Origin: an uncultured Eggerthellaceae bacterium
GTDB taxonomy: Bacteria > Actinomycetota > Coriobacteriia > Coriobacteriales > Eggerthellaceae
Direction of reading: 5' to 3'
Length of the DNA stretch: 64,000 nucleotides
Assembly (NCBI GenBank): GCA_937892845.1
Contig: CALBGP010000021.1
Coordinates: forward strand, 1-64,000
Under the pieces are notes generated by a model that was given only the letters and a program-made list of their open reading frames with translations, made no database searches and was not told where the DNA came from. Position numbers and translations under genes: made by a program. Every line of letters begins with the position of its first letter. Position 1 is the stretch's first letter. This document shows positions 8,198 through 17,259 of this stretch, piece by piece.

Positions 8198-8824
8198 TCA
8201 CAGGCACTCAGAACCCCTATCATCTGCCGAGCAAAATGCGCGTACAGCCTGCGATGCAATAGAAGAATCATATCCCTTGGAGATAAGTTTCCGATATGCG
8301 GATTGCCGAACATTTTTCGCCTTGGGAGGATGACGGCGAAGAACGGCAATTGCACGCTCCAACTCATCAGTGCCGTCAGAATCAAGATATTCATCAGGCC
8401 AACCAGGGACCATTGAAACGCTGATGCCCTGACGCTTGAGATCTTCTTCCACTCCCCTGCGCCCTTTCCCCTGCGCAATGCGAGTGCGAATGAGGGCATC
8501 GGCAAAACGCATATCGTCTAGCAGACCGCACTCGACCGCACGCTTGATTGCAGCGACCGTCTCAGATTCTTCATAGCCGTCTCGAAGCAAACGGGATCGC
8601 ATCTCCGACGTGCTTCGTTCGCGTACACCAACAAGCTTTGCAATCCGCTCAAAAGCTCCGACCTTGGGCCTAGACGGCAAACCTTCAATCCCGTCGTGCT
8701 CTTGGCACGATGGGGCATCGCGCAGCCCGGTTGCAGCATCCCGGGCATCATCTGCAATGCCCTTCTGCCGCCTTTGCGCGCAGGAGGACAGCCTCGCTAT
8801 CATTTCCTCATCTATATAAGGCAC
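8198..8824 (-). CDS. recX: RecX, regulator of RecA
   Basis: RecX binds RecA filaments and limits their growth. The typical three-helix repeats can be seen, for example around the RSRLLRDGY and ADALIRTRIAQGKG segments. I start at a GTG preceded by AAAGGAG five bases away, giving 208 residues. An upstream ATG at 8857 has no ribosome site and would place that AAAGGAG inside the gene. The first 65 residues are poorly conserved, as is common in actinobacterial RecX. It follows recA by 80 bases and is probably cotranscribed from the SOS-controlled recA promoter. Confidence 0.9.
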   Translation of the reverse strand: MPYIDEEMIARLSSCAQRRQKGIADDARDAATGLRDAPSCQEHDGIEGLPSRPKVGAFERIAKLVGVRERSTSEMRSRLLRDGYEESETVAAIKRAVECGLLDDMRFADALIRTRIAQGKGRRGVEEDLKRQGISVSMVPGWPDEYLDSDGTDELERAIAVLRRHPPKAKNVRQSAYRKLISKGYDSSIASQAVRAFCSADDRGSECL

Positions 8825-8904
8825 GCAAACTCCTTTGGAGGCATCAGCACACATCAATCAGCAGGACCGGGACCCTTACAGGATTTCGGTCCTGCAATAC
8901 CATC

Positions 8905-9921
8905 CTATTCAGCCTGCGATGCAGGAAGCGGAATGCCGAAGAAATCCCTGACCTTGCCCTCAAGCTCATCACGAAGATCGGGGTTGGTGCGCAATGTCTC
9001 CTTCGCAGCCTCACGACCCTGGCCAAGTCGCTGATCGCCGTAGGTGTACCACGCGCCGCTCTTCTTAGCCACCCCGGCTTCCACCGCCATATCGACGATG
9101 CAGCCCTCACGAGAGATACCCGTGCCGTACATGAGGTCGAATTCAGCCTGACGGAACGGCGGTGCCACTTTGTTTTTAACAACCTTCGCCCGCACACGGT
9201 TTCCGATTGCCTCATTTGATTTATCCTTGAGCGTTTCGACGCGTCGGATGTCTATACGAACACTGGAGAAGAACTTGAGCGCACGGCCGCCTGTGGTTGT
9301 TTCAGGATTGCCGAACATGACACCGATCTTCTCACGAAGCTGGTTGATGAAGATGCATGTGGTATTCGACTTGGACAGGGATCCAGCAAGCTTTCTGAGC
9401 GCCTGAGACATCAAACGCGCCTGAAGGCCCACAGACGAGTCGCCGATTTCCCCTTCGATTTCAGCCTTGGGAACAAGAGCGGCCACGGAGTCGATGACAA
9501 CAGCGTCAATGGCGCCGGAGCGGACCAAAAGGTCGCAGATTTCCAGAGCCTGCTCACCGGTATCCGGCTGAGAAATCAAAACCTCGTTGATATCAACACC
9601 GAGACGAGCGGCATACACGGGATCGAGTGCATGTTCGGCATCGATGAACGCCACAACACCGCCAGCGGCCTGGGCCTCGGCAAGAATCTGCAATGCAAGC
9701 GTTGTCTTACCGCTTGATTCAGGACCGTAGATCTCCACGATTCGTCCACGAGGAACGCCACCGATGCCAAGCGCCGCATCAAGCGACAGGGCGCCCGTGG
9801 GAATCACGCCGACCTCAAGGTCATGACCGTCCTCACCGAGTTTCATGATAGAGCCCTTGCCGAAGCGATGCTCAATCTGATCGGTGGTTGCTTTCAACAG
9901 CTTTTCTTTATCTTGATCCAT
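8905..9921 (-). CDS. recA: RecA, recombinase and SOS co-protease
   Basis: RecA forms filaments on single-stranded DNA, catalyses strand exchange and triggers LexA self-cleavage. The 338-residue protein has the Walker A motif GPESSGKT at 66-73, a VIDSVAAL Walker B region and the L2 loop near the GNPETTTGG motif. I choose the ATG after TTAGGAGCATCG; a longer reading from 9957 overlaps this ribosome site and adds residues foreign to the family. A LexA box lies inside its promoter. Confidence 0.98.
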   Translation of the reverse strand: MDQDKEKLLKATTDQIEHRFGKGSIMKLGEDGHDLEVGVIPTGALSLDAALGIGGVPRGRIVEIYGPESSGKTTLALQILAEAQAAGGVVAFIDAEHALDPVYAARLGVDINEVLISQPDTGEQALEICDLLVRSGAIDAVVIDSVAALVPKAEIEGEIGDSSVGLQARLMSQALRKLAGSLSKSNTTCIFINQLREKIGVMFGNPETTTGGRALKFFSSVRIDIRRVETLKDKSNEAIGNRVRAKVVKNKVAPPFRQAEFDLMYGTGISREGCIVDMAVEAGVAKKSGAWYTYGDQRLGQGREAAKETLRTNPDLRDELEGKVRDFFGIPLPASQAE

Positions 9922-9973
9922 CGATGCTCCTAACTTAAGGCGAGCCAGAAGACTCATGTTTTGTGCGGAATAA

Positions 9974-10001
9974 TTATTACGAACATATGTTCCCCAGTCA
10001 A
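9974..10001 (-). promoter_or_regulatory. recA promoter with LexA box in the spacer
   Basis: On the minus strand TTGACT (9996-10001) and TAATAA (9974-9979) are 16 bases apart. The spacer is almost filled by the SOS box at 9980-9993, CGAACATATGTTCC read on the plus strand. LexA bound here would block recA transcription directly. Confidence 0.88.
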
Positions 10002-10112
10002 GCGATTTCGCGCGATTTCAGCTTTCGCTTGACACATGCATTTAACCACAGAACGCCTTACCGAACTTCACCGCGTTCTGCCTGCAATCTTACGTGATTC
10101 CAATCGGCCGCC

Positions 10113-10154
10113 AGCTCAAAAGAACGGAAAGGAGACGCATGGCGTCCCCTTTCC
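10113..10154 (-). terminator. Terminator after the pgsA-cinA gene
   Basis: Two 13-base arms (10126-10138 and 10142-10154) pair around a three-base loop, with one G-U pair on the minus strand, and are followed by TTCTTTT. It closes the ftsK-to-cinA run and separates it from the recA promoter. Confidence 0.8.
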
Positions 10155-10198
10155 ACCCATGAAGGCATGAACGGACCAAGGAGCACGAGCTCATCCGA

Positions 10199-11392
10199 TC
10201 AGAGGCCGACAGATTCCTCGATGGCACCATGGAGCATCAGGATGGCAGCATCGACCGTAGCCCTGCGCACCTGCTCGCGCGACCCGCTGAACGAATGAAG
10301 ACGGGCAGAGACCCCACTCGGCGAAGAAACCGCAATCCATACGGTACCGACAGGCTTTTCAGGCGTACCGCCGTCGGGACCCGCGATTCCGGTAACGGCC
10401 ACAGCGACATCGACACCCAATGTCTGCGCAGCTCCGATCGCCATCTGGCGGGCCACCGGTTCGCTGACAGCCCCATAGCAAGCCAGGTCATCGGCGGATA
10501 CTCCCAGATTGCAGCACTTCACTTCATTGGCGTAACTCACAATGGAGCCGGAGAACACACTGCTGGAACCGGGAACGGATGTCAGCTCGGCCGCAATCAA
10601 GCCGCCGGTGCAGCTTTCGGCGGTACCAAGCTTGAAACCAGCTTCACGCGCCTTGCCAAGCACCAGGGCAGCATCGACGCGAACGGGCTCCTGGAAAACC
10701 TCGACCGAGGATTCAGCTGAAGCCTTCGAGGATTTGTCCCTCTTGGGAAAACCGATGAGATGGCGCGCTTTGGCAATGTAATCCATCATGGAGACGATGG
10801 TAAGAACCAAAGCAACGATCATGACCAGCCAGCTCAAGACATAGAGGCCCACGTAAAGATTCGAGGAGAAGTCGGCGATCAGAGTGTTCTCCTTGATGAT
10901 GAACAGCACGATCGCAATGATCTGGGTGAAGGTTTTCGCCTTTCCGTACCACGAAGCGGCGATGACCTCTCCCTTGCTGGCGGCCACCATGCGGACACCG
11001 GACACGATGAATTCGCGAGCGAGAATCACGAGAACAACCCAGCTGGGGAGAGCTCCCAACTCGATGAGGGCCAGAAGCGCGGCCATGACGAGGATCTTAT
11101 CGGCCATGGGGTCCATGAATTTCCCGAAATCAGTAACCTCATTTCTGCTGCGCGCCAGATAGCCGTCAAGCCAATCCGTGCAGGAGATGAGGATGAAGAT
11201 ACCTGCTGCAATCCAGGACTTCCAATCAATGAGATCGGGAACGCCCAACCATTGGGGCCAAGGGCTGATAAGCGCGACGACGAAAACCGGAACGAGGCAG
11301 ATCCTCACCATCGTCACGATATTGGCCGGCGTGAGTATCTTTTCAGCACCGACCGTAGCGGAATCCCCAGGTTTCAGACTGCCCTCAGCCAA
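10199..11392 (-). CDS. pgsA: PgsA-CinA fusion: phosphatidylglycerophosphate synthase plus nicotinamide-nucleotide amidase domain
   Basis: Two normally separate proteins are joined in one frame. Residues about 15-215 form a multi-pass CDP-alcohol phosphatidyltransferase with the signature D-x2-DG-x2-AR-x8-G-x3-D-x3-D near 73-98, which makes phosphatidylglycerophosphate. After a Lys/Ser/Glu-rich linker, residues about 237-397 form the CinA C-terminal (PncC) domain with the TAESCTGG motif, which deamidates NMN. The start is uncertain: a TTG at 11392, preceded by GGAAGGTGAG and overlapping the rimO stop by eight bases, fits best. An in-frame GTG lies three codons upstream. Coupling to rimO is likely. 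Confidence 0.92.
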   Translation of the reverse strand: MAEGSLKPGDSATVGAEKILTPANIVTMVRICLVPVFVVALISPWPQWLGVPDLIDWKSWIAAGIFILISCTDWLDGYLARSRNEVTDFGKFMDPMADKILVMAALLALIELGALPSWVVLVILAREFIVSGVRMVAASKGEVIAASWYGKAKTFTQIIAIVLFIIKENTLIADFSSNLYVGLYVLSWLVMIVALVLTIVSMMDYIAKARHLIGFPKRDKSSKASAESSVEVFQEPVRVDAALVLGKAREAGFKLGTAESCTGGLIAAELTSVPGSSSVFSGSIVSYANEVKCCNLGVSADDLACYGAVSEPVARQMAIGAAQTLGVDVAVAVTGIAGPDGGTPEKPVGTVWIAVSSPSGVSARLHSFSGSREQVRRATVDAAILMLHGAIEESVGL

Positions 11393-12752
11393 CGATCTCA
11401 CCTTCCATCTCGTAGGCCAGCGTGTCACTGATGCGCACACGCACGATTTCGCCAGGTTCACCCGACTCCAGATAGACTACGCCATCCACTTCAGGAGCCT
11501 GGCATTGGGCACGCCCGAAAAGCTGCCCATCCTCTTCCCTCCCAAGAACGAGTACATCCATCTCCTGACCCTCGCGCTCAGCCACACGGGAGAAGCTCAC
11601 GGAATCGCAGAAATCTCGCAGTCTCTGAGCTCGCTCGTTGCGCGTATCCTCATCCACCTGGTCTGAAAGCAGAGCAGCACGCGTACCATCTTCAGGAGAG
11701 AACGCGAAGACACCGGCGTAGTCGAATTGGACGGCATCCAAAAAGTCCTCAAGCGATTCGACATCTTCATCAGTTTCGCCGGGGAAACCGGCAATCAGCG
11801 TGGTTCTCAACGTGATATCAGGAATACGACGTCGTATTCTGTCCACCATGTCCTGGAACTGGGCCGCATCGCCTTTGCGATTCATGGCCTTGATGATGCG
11901 TCCGGAACAATGCTGCAAGGGTATATCAAGGTAATTGCACACATTGGCATGAGACGCAATGACTTCCAGGAGCTCATCTGTGACGCCTTCCGGCTCCAGA
12001 TACATGATGCGGAACCACGTATCGGGGAAGCGCTCTGCAAGCCGCGAAATGAGGGAGGCGGTTGTTTGGGGCGGAACAAGATCCTCACCCCAGCGACCCG
12101 TGTCCTGCGCTATCAGGGTGATTTCCCGAGCACCCTCATCGATGCGTGATGCCACCTCGCGACAGATGTCTTCGAATTCAAAGCTGTGATAACGACCGCG
12201 GATATAAGGGATCATGCAAAATGAGCAGAATCTATCGCAGCCATCGCTGATCTTGACATAAGCGGCAGGCATCTCCAGCTGAAGGCCTTCGTCAGAGGAC
12301 TTGCAGCAGCCATAAGACGAATCGAAACCTTCGGATTCGACGCCATGGGAAGACCCTTCGAACAACCCGTCGAGAATCTGGGCGATGTCATCTTCCCTGC
12401 TGCACGCAACGAAAGCCTGAGCCTCGGGGAACTCGGGTTCGAGGTCGTCACCGTAACGCGCAGGCATGCAGCCGGCAACAATCAGTTTGGAATCCCCGCA
12501 CTCAACACTAGGAAGCGAGCAGACTTCCAAGATGGTGTCGATGCTCTCCTCAGTTGCCGCCTGAATGAAGGAGCAGGTGTTGACGACGACGGCATCCGCT
12601 TCTTCGGCATCCTCGGTCAAAGCATACCCCGCAGCAAGGACCCGACGTTTCATTGAAGCCGTATCGACTTCGTTTTTCGCGCAACCGAGCGTGATGAAGA
12701 ACACAGACCGCGCGGTATCGTCCATGTTTGTCTGGTTGTTATCAGAGACCAC
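11385..12752 (-). CDS. rimO: RimO, ribosomal protein S12 methylthiotransferase
   Basis: RimO adds a methylthio group to an aspartate of ribosomal protein S12. The N-terminal FITLGCAKNEVD motif holds the first cluster cysteine, CDRFCSFC is the radical-SAM motif, and a TRAM-like domain ends the protein. It has 455 residues from a GTG start; an ATG nine codons later has no ribosome site. It begins eight bases after yajQ and overlaps pgsA-cinA, inside the conserved ftsK-rodZ-rimO-pgsA order. Confidence 0.95.
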   Translation of the reverse strand: MVSDNNQTNMDDTARSVFFITLGCAKNEVDTASMKRRVLAAGYALTEDAEEADAVVVNTCSFIQAATEESIDTILEVCSLPSVECGDSKLIVAGCMPARYGDDLEPEFPEAQAFVACSREDDIAQILDGLFEGSSHGVESEGFDSSYGCCKSSDEGLQLEMPAAYVKISDGCDRFCSFCMIPYIRGRYHSFEFEDICREVASRIDEGAREITLIAQDTGRWGEDLVPPQTTASLISRLAERFPDTWFRIMYLEPEGVTDELLEVIASHANVCNYLDIPLQHCSGRIIKAMNRKGDAAQFQDMVDRIRRRIPDITLRTTLIAGFPGETDEDVESLEDFLDAVQFDYAGVFAFSPEDGTRAALLSDQVDEDTRNERAQRLRDFCDSVSFSRVAEREGQEMDVLVLGREEDGQLFGRAQCQAPEVDGVVYLESGEPGEIVRVRISDTLAYEMEGEIVG

Positions 12753-12760
12753 GGTTGATC

Positions 12761-13258
12761 CTAACGGTAGTTGACATACTGAAGCGGCTGTCCGTAGTCC
12801 TTGCCTTTCAAAAAGGCGATGACTTCCTGCAGAGCATCCCTGGACGGGGAGCTCACGCGCAGCTTATCGCCCTCGATGGTCACCTTGACCTTGAATTTCT
12901 GGGCCTTGATATCCTTGTTGATGACACCAGCGGTCTCCTTGTCGATTCCTTCGACGATATCCGCGACGACGCGAACGCTCTGACCCGCAGCGGCAATGGG
13001 CTTGCCCCATTTGACGGCGGCGAGATCGATACCGCGCTTGACAAGTTTGCTGGACACGACATCGATGACCTGCTTCGCGACGAAATCGCTGGGGGCGCTG
13101 ACGGTCAGCTTCTTCGAAGATTTGTCGAATGAGATATCGGAGCCGCTGTCCTTGAGGTCATAGCGCTGGGCAAGCTCTTTTTTAGCCTGGCCATAAGCAT
13201 TGTCGACCTCCTGAAGGTCAACGGTGGACACGATATCGAAACTGGAATCTTTGGCCAT
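12761..13258 (-). CDS. yajQ: YajQ-family nucleotide-binding protein
   Basis: This 165-residue protein belongs to the YajQ/UPF0234 family, which has two ferredoxin-like domains and in some bacteria binds cyclic di-GMP or RNA. The N-terminal motif SFDIVSTVDLQEVDNA and the C-terminal GKDYGQPLQYVNYR motif are typical. The ATG follows AAAGGATTGCCGT; the longer reading adds ten residues outside the family. It lies between rodZ and rimO on the same strand. Its role here cannot be deduced. Confidence 0.92.
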   Translation of the reverse strand: MAKDSSFDIVSTVDLQEVDNAYGQAKKELAQRYDLKDSGSDISFDKSSKKLTVSAPSDFVAKQVIDVVSSKLVKRGIDLAAVKWGKPIAAAGQSVRVVADIVEGIDKETAGVINKDIKAQKFKVKVTIEGDKLRVSSPSRDALQEVIAFLKGKDYGQPLQYVNYR

Positions 13259-13328
13259 ACGGCAATCCTTTCTCATCAGTAATGACAATGGCGATCATTG
13301 AAATTGAAATCGGCGGTACGACGCCATC

Positions 13329-14492
13329 CTAGTTCCCCGATTCTGCCGAGGATGCAGAATGGGAAGCGTCAGATTTGCCGTCTGAGGCCTGAGAAGCAGA
13401 GCTGGCCTCATGCTCGGCATTCCAAGCGTCCAGAACGTCTTGGAATTTGAAAGTAAGATTGACGATACCGTTATCATCAGCGGTCAGCTCGACATTCTCA
13501 CCATCCTGCTTGAGGGTGACGGCATCGGGATTCGTGGTCACGAAGACAAGGTCGCCGGAATCGGCTGTCACATCGAAGGACTGGGATGTCGGACCTTCGG
13601 CATAGTCGGCAAAAAGATAGCTGCCATTCAAGGACACTTCGATATAGGCGGATTCACCGTCGGCAACCGAATACTCGATGACCGTCTTGGTGGGAGCGAC
13701 GGCTTCAGGTTCGGGCGCAGGTTCGGGCTCAGGGGCAGGATCGTTTGCCTGGGCATCCCCCGATGCAGCATTCTCGCTGCCGGGAAGACCCGTGATGGCC
13801 ATCTGCTGCTGGGAGCCCTGGTCCTGCGAAGGAGCCTTCGACATGTTCATGGCAACGGCGATGGCAATGCCCACAACCAGAAGCACCGCCACGGCCAGCA
13901 CGATGGCAATCTTTCCACCGCCGAAACGTGAAGGTGCGGGGGCGTCATACCTGTTGGGATTGCGGGTCCTCGTCGAATCCGACTTTCGGAATCCGCGATC
14001 ATCGTAATCGGAGTCATCGCGTCTGCCAACCGGATTCATCTGCTGGGTCAATGCGGAGTCGATGCGGGAATCAAGCACATCGCGGGGTGCGCCCGGTCTG
14101 CGACGGCTGTCGTAACCGATGGGCTCGAGTCCGCGCGTGATATCCGCCGACGATGGTGCATTGCGCCGGGGCCCCACGCTCCTTCTGTCGCCTCCGGACA
14201 TATCGAAACCCGAGGGAGCAGCCTGGTCCCTGTCGGAAGCAAGCTGATGTTCGTACTGCGCACTCAGGTAAAGCTTGACGACCTCCGTAGGGTTCAAGCC
14301 CAGATAACGGGCATAGGCATTGATCATGTTACGTGCATATCCCCTGGGGGGCATGCGGTCAAAATCCGAGTCTTCGATTGCTTCGAGGATATCGGGGCGG
14401 ATTCGCACCTTGCGGGCAACGGTCAGAAGGTCCTCGCGGCGATCTTCCCTGGCCCTCCTCAGTAGCGTTCCGAACTGCATGGAATCATACAT
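13329..14492 (-). CDS. rodZ: RodZ-like membrane protein with N-terminal helix-turn-helix
   Basis: Residues 5-75 form a Cro/CI-type helix-turn-helix with the DRMPPRGYARNMINAYARYL region typical of RodZ. A charged, disordered linker (about 85-190) leads to one transmembrane helix (about 193-217), a Pro-Glu repeat (251-263) and a C-terminal beta domain of the DUF4115 type. RodZ links the cytoskeleton to cell-wall synthesis in rods; in related bacteria it may serve a general envelope role. AAGGAATAGTGCC precedes the ATG, 15 bases after ftsK. The long Ser/Ala-rich tail is not conserved. Confidence 0.88.
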   Translation of the reverse strand: MYDSMQFGTLLRRAREDRREDLLTVARKVRIRPDILEAIEDSDFDRMPPRGYARNMINAYARYLGLNPTEVVKLYLSAQYEHQLASDRDQAAPSGFDMSGGDRRSVGPRRNAPSSADITRGLEPIGYDSRRRPGAPRDVLDSRIDSALTQQMNPVGRRDDSDYDDRGFRKSDSTRTRNPNRYDAPAPSRFGGGKIAIVLAVAVLLVVGIAIAVAMNMSKAPSQDQGSQQQMAITGLPGSENAASGDAQANDPAPEPEPAPEPEAVAPTKTVIEYSVADGESAYIEVSLNGSYLFADYAEGPTSQSFDVTADSGDLVFVTTNPDAVTLKQDGENVELTADDNGIVNLTFKFQDVLDAWNAEHEASSASQASDGKSDASHSASSAESGN

Positions 14493-14507
14493 GGCACTAT
14501 TCCTTCG

Positions 14508-17174
14508 TTAAAACGGACAGGTGTCATCGTCGTGCGCCTCAAACGCTTTGAGCGTCTCAAGCTCCATGGCGTCAGCGACAAGAACCTCTCGCGGCTTGCT
14601 TCCATTGGGGGGACCGACAATCCCCTTCTCTTCGAGCATATCCATTATACGGCCCGCTCTTGAGTAGCCGACACTCAAACGGCGCTGGATATTCGACGTT
14701 GAGCCGAGCCCGCTTGATACGACGATTTCGGCGGCCTCCCAAAGCAGAGGATCGTCCGCAGACGAAGTCCCGCCGGAGCCATCGGGCGCCGAAGCCCCCT
14801 GCGTGATGAGGTTCGTCTTGAGAATCTCCTGATGATATTCGGGTTCGCCCTGCTCCTTGAGGAACTCGACAACGGCTTCGATCTCGTCTTCGGACACATA
14901 GCAGCCCTGGAGTCGCTGGGGCTTTGCGTACTCAGGCTTGCTGAACAGCATATCCCCCAATCCGATGAGGTTTTCCGCCCCGGGCGAATCCAAGATGACG
15001 CGCGAATCGATACCCGATGCAACATTGAAGGCGATGCGGTTCGTGATGTTCGCCTTAATCAGGCCCGTAACAACATTAGTGGACGGACGTTGGGTGGCAA
15101 CGATGAGGTGGATGCCTGCGGCACGGGCCAACTGGGCAATGCGGCTGATGGAGAACTCGACTTCCTTCCCCACATTCATCATCAGGTCGGCAAGCTCGTC
15201 GATGACGATGACGATGTAGGGCATCTTCTTGGCGGGCTCATCGGCATCCTCGGAATCCAATTCACCTGATGCGACCTTAGCGTTGTACTGGCTGATGTTG
15301 CGGACCGCATGCTTCGAAAGCACTTTCAGACGTCGCTCCATTTCCGCCACACCCCAAGCAAGAGCGCTGGCAGCCTCCTTGTTCTCGGTGACGACGGGAA
15401 CGTAAAGGTGCGGAATGCCGTTGTAGGGCGTGAATTCAACGCGTTTGGGGTCGATCATGATGAAACGAACCTCATCGGGCGTCGACCGCATGAGAATGGA
15501 CATGATCATGGAGTTGATGGCCACGGACTTACCTGAACCGGTGGTTCCGCCTATCAGAAGGTGCGGCATCTTCGCCAGGTCCGTGATGATGGCATGCCCT
15601 TCGACATCCTTGCCGATGGCCATCTCCAAAGGAGCGCCATGGGCTTCGGTGATGATGTCGCCGAGCAGGACGTTTTCTCGAACCCTGTTGGGAACTTCGA
15701 TGCCGACGTAATTCGTTCCCGGGATGGGGGCGAAGATGCGCACGCCCGGAGCAGCAAGCGCCAAGGCGATATCGTCCGTGAGAACGGTGACCTTGTTCAC
15801 CCTGACGCCGCTTGGGAGATCCACTTTGAACAACGTGACCGTAGGTCCGGCGACCCAACCCACAACACTCGCCATGATATTGAAATCGGTGAGGGTCTCC
15901 TGCAGCAGCATGGCCGTTTCGCGCAGCTCCTTCTCAGAGGCCCTGTTGGCATTCTCGCGCACCGTGCGATTGAGGAAATCCACAGGAGGCAGGGCGAAGC
16001 CGTCGCGGACTTCGGGCTCACCTGAAGGTTTCGCCGTTTTGCGACCCTTCGCCTTGGACTTGGACGCCTTGGGCTCAGCAGAAAGATCGCGGGAGTCACC
16101 GTCCGCCTGACCTTGCACGGACTCCTTGCGGCGGTTGAGTTTTCTCGTGATGGAAGCGGCTGGCGCGGCCTCCGAAGGCTCTTCGCCAATGACGGCGGTC
16201 TTTGAATCGAAAGCGTATTCATCAGGCCAGTACATCCCCACATCAGAGGCCTCGGGTCCGCTTTGAACGTCTTCACCGGCTGAAAGCCTTACGTTGCCAG
16301 CGGCATCGATGAGCTGCGTGGACAGAGACGACGAAGCACGGCGCGGACGCGAAAGATCCCGCGGGACATCGGGGATGACATTGCGGCGGATACGGGGTGA
16401 AGGGGATTTGGGCGGCATGGCGGAAACAGTCCCGAACGCTTCGTCTGACGAAAATGCGTCAACCTCAGCCTCGCGGCGCTCCTGACGCTCGCGGCGACGG
16501 TCTTCGGTTTTCTCACGCGTGCGCTCGATGGCTCCCGAGATGGAGAAGCCGATCACAACAGCGCCTCCCGCGGCAAGACCCGCTAAAAGCACGCACGTCA
16601 CCGGAAGGTCGAACAGCTCCATCAGCACCCAGGCGATGCCGCTGCCTATCCACCCTCCCCTCGACCTCAGAGACTCAGGTTCGAACAGAAGGGAGAGGTC
16701 CGCATCCGCTCCGGAAATGAAAGTGGAAAGAAACCCGAGCAGGGCAATGAACACCATGGCAGACCCCACGCATATGCGCAGGGCAACGAAGGGCTTGTCC
16801 GTTCTGACGATGAAGCTGGCGCCTATCACCATCAGCAGGAACGGAAGGATATAGAGCCCAACACCCAAAAGGTTATGCAAGAAATCCGAAACCACCGAAG
16901 AGACGATTCCCGAAGGATCGGTGAAAGCCATGATGAGCAAAGCAACGGCGACGACGCCGAAGACAACGCCCACGATATCCCTCTTGGTGCGCTCGTCGAA
17001 AATGCGAGGCGAGGAAAGCTCGGGGCCGGGCTGCTGGGGCGAAGCGGCTTTGCGGTTTCCCTTGGCCGAACCGCGCTCCGCGCCGCCTTTGCCCGAAGCG
17101 TTCCTCAGCGGCACACGCTCATCTTTCTTCTGGGTCTTTCCGGTATTTGCGGACTGAGTGCTCTTCCGCGCCAC
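14508..17174 (-). CDS. ftsK: FtsK/SpoIIIE DNA translocase
   Basis: FtsK anchors at the septum and pumps DNA to complete chromosome segregation. After a basic N-terminus come four hydrophobic segments (about residues 65-230), a long charged linker, and the motor with Walker A GGTTGSGKS near 540 and Walker B VIVIDELADLMMN. The C-terminal gamma winged helix (about 800-870) reads KOPS-type DNA signals. I start at the GTG after AGAAGGAGTTATAC (888 residues), because the upstream ATG would bury that strong ribosome site. XerC, its usual partner at dif, is encoded at 43395-44324. Confidence 0.95.
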   Translation of the reverse strand: MARKSTQSANTGKTQKKDERVPLRNASGKGGAERGSAKGNRKAASPQQPGPELSSPRIFDERTKRDIVGVVFGVVAVALLIMAFTDPSGIVSSVVSDFLHNLLGVGLYILPFLLMVIGASFIVRTDKPFVALRICVGSAMVFIALLGFLSTFISGADADLSLLFEPESLRSRGGWIGSGIAWVLMELFDLPVTCVLLAGLAAGGAVVIGFSISGAIERTREKTEDRRRERQERREAEVDAFSSDEAFGTVSAMPPKSPSPRIRRNVIPDVPRDLSRPRRASSSLSTQLIDAAGNVRLSAGEDVQSGPEASDVGMYWPDEYAFDSKTAVIGEEPSEAAPAASITRKLNRRKESVQGQADGDSRDLSAEPKASKSKAKGRKTAKPSGEPEVRDGFALPPVDFLNRTVRENANRASEKELRETAMLLQETLTDFNIMASVVGWVAGPTVTLFKVDLPSGVRVNKVTVLTDDIALALAAPGVRIFAPIPGTNYVGIEVPNRVRENVLLGDIITEAHGAPLEMAIGKDVEGHAIITDLAKMPHLLIGGTTGSGKSVAINSMIMSILMRSTPDEVRFIMIDPKRVEFTPYNGIPHLYVPVVTENKEAASALAWGVAEMERRLKVLSKHAVRNISQYNAKVASGELDSEDADEPAKKMPYIVIVIDELADLMMNVGKEVEFSISRIAQLARAAGIHLIVATQRPSTNVVTGLIKANITNRIAFNVASGIDSRVILDSPGAENLIGLGDMLFSKPEYAKPQRLQGCYVSEDEIEAVVEFLKEQGEPEYHQEILKTNLITQGASAPDGSGGTSSADDPLLWEAAEIVVSSGLGSTSNIQRRLSVGYSRAGRIMDMLEEKGIVGPPNGSKPREVLVADAMELETLKAFEAHDDDTCPF

Positions 17175-17214
17175 GTATAACTCCTTCTGCTGCATTTGAG
17201 CTTCGTTTGGACGG

Positions 17215-17252
17215 ATTAAACAAGGGCTGGATCATCCAATTCGCCAGCCCTT
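17215..17252 (-). terminator. Probable terminator after RNase J
   Basis: AAGGGCTGG (17222-17230) and CCAGCCCTT (17244-17252) form a nine-base stem with a 13-base loop. On the minus strand it is followed only by TGTTTAAT, so termination may be partial and allow read-through into ftsK. Confidence 0.55.
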
Positions 17253-17259
17253 CCTGATG

